In this document: positions 13,416-15,801 of the stretch, piece by piece
Position numbering within the stretch: the stretch's first letter is position 1
Layout: the number at the start of each line of letters is the position of its first letter
Source: Rubrimonas sp036735545
GTDB lineage: Bacteria; Pseudomonadota; Alphaproteobacteria; Rhodobacterales; Rhodobacteraceae
Direction: 5' to 3'
Assembly: GCA_036735545.1 (NCBI GenBank)
Contig: DAINOD010000076.1
Location: 1 to 15,801, forward strand
Length of the DNA: 15,801 nt
Program-made: the position numbers and the translations under genes
The notes under the pieces: model-generated
What the model was told of the DNA's origin: nothing
What the model saw: only the letters and a program-made list of their open reading frames with translations
Databases searched by the model: none

Positions 13416-14669
13416 TCAGGCCAGAGCGGCCAGCAGTTTCGGAATCCGGTCCTTGACCTTGAAGAACCCGGCCGTGGCGTGGGGCCACACCGCGTCGTCC
13501 CAGCGCCGGCGCAGCATCACCAGCGGCGCGCCCTCGGCGGCCAGCAGCGGGCGCGCCCGCTCGAGCCAGTCGCGCACGGGACCCACGGGCGCCCAGGCCG
13601 TCACCACCTGCGCCGCCCCGGACCGGCGCGCCCAGCGGGCGAGGTCGGCAGGCTCCACGTCCACCAGCCGCTCCGCCGCCGGCGCGCCGGCCGCGCGCAG
13701 GCGCTCGGCGGCGTCGGCGAGACCCGCGCGGTCGAAGTCGCGCACCCCCGGGGCCACGGGCAGGTCGGAGCGCGCCTCGCTCATCTCGAGCGTGGCCGCG
13801 GCGCGGAAGGCGGCGGGCGCGCAGCCCAGCCCCTCTGCGTGCAGCGTCTCCGGCGTCAGATCCTCCTCCGTCGTCAGCAGCGCGGCAGGGCGCGACGGGT
13901 CGAAGCGGTCGGCGGGCGGAACCGGCGCGGCCGGGGGCGGCGCGTCGGCGGAGAGCGGCGGGGCGGTCTCGTCGAGGTCGCGCGACGAGGGAGCGAAGCG
14001 ACCGCCCGTGAACTTTTCGATGTTCCAAGCCTGTGCGAGATAGTGCTTGCCCTGAGTGTGAAGACCGGCCACCCAGCGCCAGCCCAGCGTGTTGGAGGCG
14101 GGGTCGCCGTCGAGCAGGTGGCGCAGGAAGAAGTCGGCGCCCGCCTGCCAGGGCAGGCGCAGGGTGAAGATCCAGATCGAGGCGAACCACATGCGCGTGT
14201 GGTTGTGCAGATAGCCGGTCTCGACCAGCTCCCGCGCCCAGGCGTCGAAGCAGTCGAGCCCGGTCTCGCCAGCCTCCGCCGTCGCCAGCGCCTTGGCCAG
14301 CTTGCGGTCTTCGGCGGCGTCAGCGCGGACCCGGGCGAGCCCCGCCCGGTAGCCGGCCCAGACCGAGGGGCGCACCTCCAGCCAGCCCTTCCAGTAGCTG
14401 CGCCAGAACACTTCCTGCACGAACTTCTCGCAGGCGGCGAAGGGATGCGCGGCGAGCGCCGCTCGCACCAGTTCCTGCTCCGTGACGAGGCGACGTCGGA
14501 CCCACGGCGAGAGGACCGAGACGTTCTCGCGCCGCGCCGGCCCCCAGTCGTAGTTGCGTCGGCCGGCGTAGGCGCGGCCCATCGACGGCGCGAAAGCCTC
14601 AAGCCGCGCCAGCCCTTCGGCGCGCGTCGCGGTCCAGGCGGGTGCGATGTCTAGCGCGATCTGGTTCAT
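13416..14669 (-). CDS. Photolyase/cryptochrome-like FAD-binding protein, apparently permuted domain order
   Basis: FAD-binding protein of the photolyase/cryptochrome superfamily, 417 residues. The photolyase alpha-helical FAD domain comes first (about 15-230): EKFVQEVFWRSYWKGWLE, ETGLDCFDAWARELVETGYLHNHTRM, DGDPASNTLGWRWVAG. N156 and R159, D189, N193, and W174 and W197 fall where E. coli photolyase has its FAD-pocket residues and two electron-transfer tryptophans. The canonical N-terminal alpha/beta antenna domain is missing in front. After a Pro-rich linker (about 231-257) an alpha/beta-like segment follows, ending WPHATAGFFKVKDRIPKLL. GGAGGG before ATG 14669 fixes the start; the frame extends to 14861 but crosses the promoter region. 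Enzyme or light sensor: undecided. Confidence 0.88.
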   Translation of the reverse strand: MNQIALDIAPAWTATRAEGLARLEAFAPSMGRAYAGRRNYDWGPARRENVSVLSPWVRRRLVTEQELVRAALAAHPFAACEKFVQEVFWRSYWKGWLEVRPSVWAGYRAGLARVRADAAEDRKLAKALATAEAGETGLDCFDAWARELVETGYLHNHTRMWFASIWIFTLRLPWQAGADFFLRHLLDGDPASNTLGWRWVAGLHTQGKHYLAQAWNIEKFTGGRFAPSSRDLDETAPPLSADAPPPAAPVPPADRFDPSRPAALLTTEEDLTPETLHAEGLGCAPAAFRAAATLEMSEARSDLPVAPGVRDFDRAGLADAAERLRAAGAPAAERLVDVEPADLARWARRSGAAQVVTAWAPVGPVRDWLERARPLLAAEGAPLVMLRRRWDDAVWPHATAGFFKVKDRIPKLLAALA

Positions 14670-14703
14670 CCTGCCCTCCGGCGCCGCCAGATAGCGAGCG
14701 CGC

Positions 14704-14714
14704 GGAACGGTTCC
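14704..14714. promoter_or_regulatory. Odd palindrome GGAAC-G-GTTCC in divergent promoter region
   Basis: Perfect 5-base arms with one central base, in the 97-base gap between the photolyase-like gene and the ABM gene. GGAAC resembles the -35 of EcfG-type general stress sigma factors, but no CGTT-type -10 lies at the right distance on either strand. It could be a protein-binding site; short palindromes also arise by chance. Confidence 0.25.
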
Positions 14715-14726
14715 ATAGCGCAACGC

Positions 14727-14745
14727 GGCGCAATAGTCTTGCGCC
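14727..14745. promoter_or_regulatory. Operator-like inverted repeat between photolyase-like and ABM genes
   Basis: GGCGCAA-TAGTC-TTGCGCC is a perfect 7-base inverted repeat with a 5-base spacer. It lies about 10 bases before the Shine-Dalgarno of the ABM gene at 14767. A weak -10 candidate (TAGTCT, 14734-14739, with TTCCAT 17 bases upstream) falls inside it. GCGCAA recurs at 14719-14724. This suggests a repressor operator covering a promoter, or a leader hairpin. It does not match the known iron-rhodo or ICE boxes. Confidence 0.45.
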
Positions 14746-14766
14746 ATCAGGGTGCGGGAGGCGCGG

Positions 14767-15075
14767 ATGTTCGTGGCGATGAACCGGTTTCGGGTGAGCA
14801 AGGGGGCGGAGGCCGAGTTCGAGGCGGTCTGGCGCAACCGCGACAGCAAGCTGTCCGGCATGGATGGCTTCGTGTCCTTCCACCTGCTGCGCGGGCCGGA
14901 GGCGGCGGACCATACGCTCTACTGCTCGCACAGCGTGTGGCGCGACCGCGACGCCTTCACGGCATGGACGCGATCCGAGGCGTTCCGACACGCCCATCGC
15001 GACGCGGGCGACAGCAAGCCGCTCTATCTCGGGCCGCCCGCGTTCGAGGCCTTCGAGGCAGTCGAGGGCGCCTGA
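14767..15075 (+). CDS. Antibiotic biosynthesis monooxygenase (ABM)-fold protein, possible IsdG-type heme-degrading enzyme
   Basis: Small ferredoxin-like-fold monooxygenase, 102 residues, usual length for the family. The residues needed for the IsdG/IsdI heme oxygenases, Asn, Trp and His, are matched in place: N6 in MFVAMNRF, W67 in FTAWTRSEAF and H77 (or H75) in RHAHRDA. Other family marks are GMDGFVSFHLLRG and a C-terminal YLGPPAFEAFEAV. CGGGAGG at 14755-14761 sits 5 bases before ATG 14767, which decides against an in-frame GTG at 14752. It is divergent from the photolyase-like gene and shares its 97-base promoter region. Heme degradation is plausible but unproved, because ABM proteins also include quinone-forming monooxygenases. 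Confidence 0.85.
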   Translation: MFVAMNRFRVSKGAEAEFEAVWRNRDSKLSGMDGFVSFHLLRGPEAADHTLYCSHSVWRDRDAFTAWTRSEAFRHAHRDAGDSKPLYLGPPAFEAFEAVEGA

Positions 15076-15116
15076 ACCGGTCCGTAACATTCTTCCCTGC
15101 GCTCGCGCGGCTTCGA

Positions 15117-15193
15117 TTGAAAGTTGCGTGACGGTCCGCTAGTTGCGACATTCGGTAGCACGGAAAAGGCGCGACGCCATGAAGCGACGCGCC
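15117..15193 (+). promoter_or_regulatory. Upstream region of tctC-like gene: weak promoter and hairpin
   Basis: TTGAAA (15117-15122) lies 17 bases before TAGTTG (15140-15145), a good -35 with a poor -10. Further on, GGCGCG (15168-15173) and CGCGCC (15188-15193) can form a 6-bp stem just upstream of the Shine-Dalgarno GGGGAGGA (15201-15208). The rest of the 15076-15214 gap shows nothing else. Both elements are tentative. Confidence 0.3.
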
Positions 15194-15214
15194 GCCGGAT
15201 GGGGAGGACCGACG

Positions 15215-15801
15215 ATGACGCAGACGATCTCGCGGCGCGCTATGCTGCAGATGACCGGCGCCGCGGCGCTGGGGCTTGCCGCCGGGCCGGCGGCGGCCTC
15301 GGCCTTTCGGCCGATCAAGCCGATCGAAATGGTTATCATGGGCGGCCAGGGCGGCGGCGCCGACCGGCTGGCGCGCCTGTTCCAGTCGATCATCCAGCAG
15401 AACCGCCTCTCGCCGATGCCGATCATCCCGGTCAACAAGGGCGGCGGCTCGGGCGCCGAGGCGCTGCGCTATCTGAAGGACAAGGCGGGCGACCCCCATG
15501 TCATCATGGCGACGCTGAACAGCTACTACACGACGCCGCTGCAGACCGACATCGGCGTCGACATCGCCGACTTCACGCCGCTGGCCCGGATGGCGCAGGA
15601 CACCTTCGCGCTGTGGGTGCGGCCCGAGAGCGGGATCACCTCGGTCGAGCAGTTCGTCGATGCGGTGCGCGCGGCGAACGGATCGTTCCGCATGGCCGGC
15701 ACCGGCACGGGTCAGGAAGACAGCCTGATCACCGGGATGCTGGAGAAGAAGTTCGACATCAAGTTCACCTACATCCCCTTCGACGGCGGCGGCGACGTGG
15801 C
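15215..15801 (+). CDS. Tripartite tricarboxylate transporter substrate-binding protein (TctC/Bug), 3' end outside window
   Basis: Periplasmic binding protein of the tripartite tricarboxylate transporter family, which presents organic acids to a TctA/TctB membrane complex. The first 195 codons are present and the frame is open at the window end. The N-terminus has a twin-arginine pattern, SRRAMLQ, before a hydrophobic segment (about 10-28) and a likely cleavage near ASA/F. Export by Tat is therefore likely. Family features are MVIMGGQGGGADRLARLF (about 39-56) and PVNKGGGSGAEALRYL (about 72-87), the ligand-loop regions. GGGGAGGA 6 bases upstream fixes the ATG at 15215; an in-frame ATG at 15179 has no such site. 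The ligand is unknown. tctB/tctA would be expected downstream, outside the window. Confidence 0.9.
   Translation, partial: MTQTISRRAMLQMTGAAALGLAAGPAAASAFRPIKPIEMVIMGGQGGGADRLARLFQSIIQQNRLSPMPIIPVNKGGGSGAEALRYLKDKAGDPHVIMATLNSYYTTPLQTDIGVDIADFTPLARMAQDTFALWVRPESGITSVEQFVDAVRAANGSFRMAGTGTGQEDSLITGMLEKKFDIKFTYIPFDGGGDV

Noticed and set aside
12520..14190. A 556-codon minus-strand open frame across the methyltransferase and photolyase-like genes.
   Set aside because: It is in a different frame from both real genes and is dominated by Arg, Gly and Pro; the two genes carry clear motifs.
10419..14654. A 4.2-kb plus-strand open frame (1411 codons) starting at an ATG that overlaps the ABC ATPase stop as TGATG.
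   Set aside because: It runs out of frame with the mttB-like gene and antisense to three well-supported genes. The product is Arg/Ala/Gly-rich with no recognisable domain. Long antisense frames are expected in GC-rich DNA where stops are rare.
14704..14740. GGAAC at 14704 as an EcfG-type stress sigma promoter.
   Set aside because: No CGTT-like -10 occurs at 16-19 bases on either strand.
14670..14861. A 64-residue N-terminal extension of the photolyase-like protein that might be its missing antenna domain.
   Set aside because: It is far too short, has no alpha/beta pattern, crosses the palindromic promoter region and overlaps the ABM gene. The Shine-Dalgarno points to 14669.
1..15801. CRISPR array, insertion sequence, integrase, toxin-antitoxin pair or phage genes.
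   Set aside because: No spaced direct repeats, transposase motifs or terminal inverted repeats were seen; only the 15-bp tandem repeat in one gene. The tRNA-Leu flanks show no integrase gene or attachment-site duplication.

Overview
The window is 15.8 kb of very GC-rich DNA (above 70% by eye), almost wholly coding. It looks like a chromosomal segment of an alphaproteobacterium, most like Rhodobacterales/Paracoccaceae. Pointers are a short-form hisG with hisZ, an rnd-kdsD-lptC-lptA-lptB block leading into rpoN-hpf-ptsN, a 'complex I NDUFA9'-type reductase, an MttB-family methyltransferase without pyrrolysine, and a Tat-type TctC/Bug binding protein. No genus is claimed. No insertion sequence, phage gene, CRISPR array or clear horizontally acquired island was seen.

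Layout. (1) 1-2340, plus strand: the 3' end of hisS, then hisZ and hisG, tightly packed. This is histidyl-tRNA charging plus the first step of histidine synthesis. (2) 2337-8498, minus strand: a long co-directional run, in transcription order rnd, kdsD, lptC, lptA, lptB, rpoN, hpf, ptsN. It joins Kdo precursor synthesis (KdsD), LPS export (LptC/A/B), sigma-54, ribosome hibernation (HPF) and the nitrogen PTS protein EIIA-Ntr. Most junctions overlap or nearly touch. The one roomy gap is upstream of hpf and holds a candidate sigma-70 promoter and a foldable leader. (3) 8538-8624, minus strand: tRNA-Leu(CAG) with an encoded CCA. It lies just upstream of rnd, separated by a strong GC hairpin.

(4) 8788-12048, plus strand: an NDUFA9-like SDR protein, an orphan ABC ATPase and an MttB-family methyltransferase. 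(5) 12051-14669, minus strand: a small exported protein with a 15-bp tandem repeat in its signal peptide, a TPR-methyltransferase, and a photolyase-like FAD protein whose domains appear to be in permuted order. (6) 14767-15801, plus strand: an IsdG/ABM-type small monooxygenase, divergent from the photolyase-like gene across a gap with a perfect 7-bp inverted repeat, then the start of a tctC-type gene that runs off the window.

The items most worth a second look are the permuted photolyase-like protein, its divergent promoter region shared with a possible heme-degrading enzyme, and the tRNA-Leu/hairpin/RNase D arrangement. Most of the remainder is ordinary chromosomal housekeeping. No new defence or mobile system was identified.
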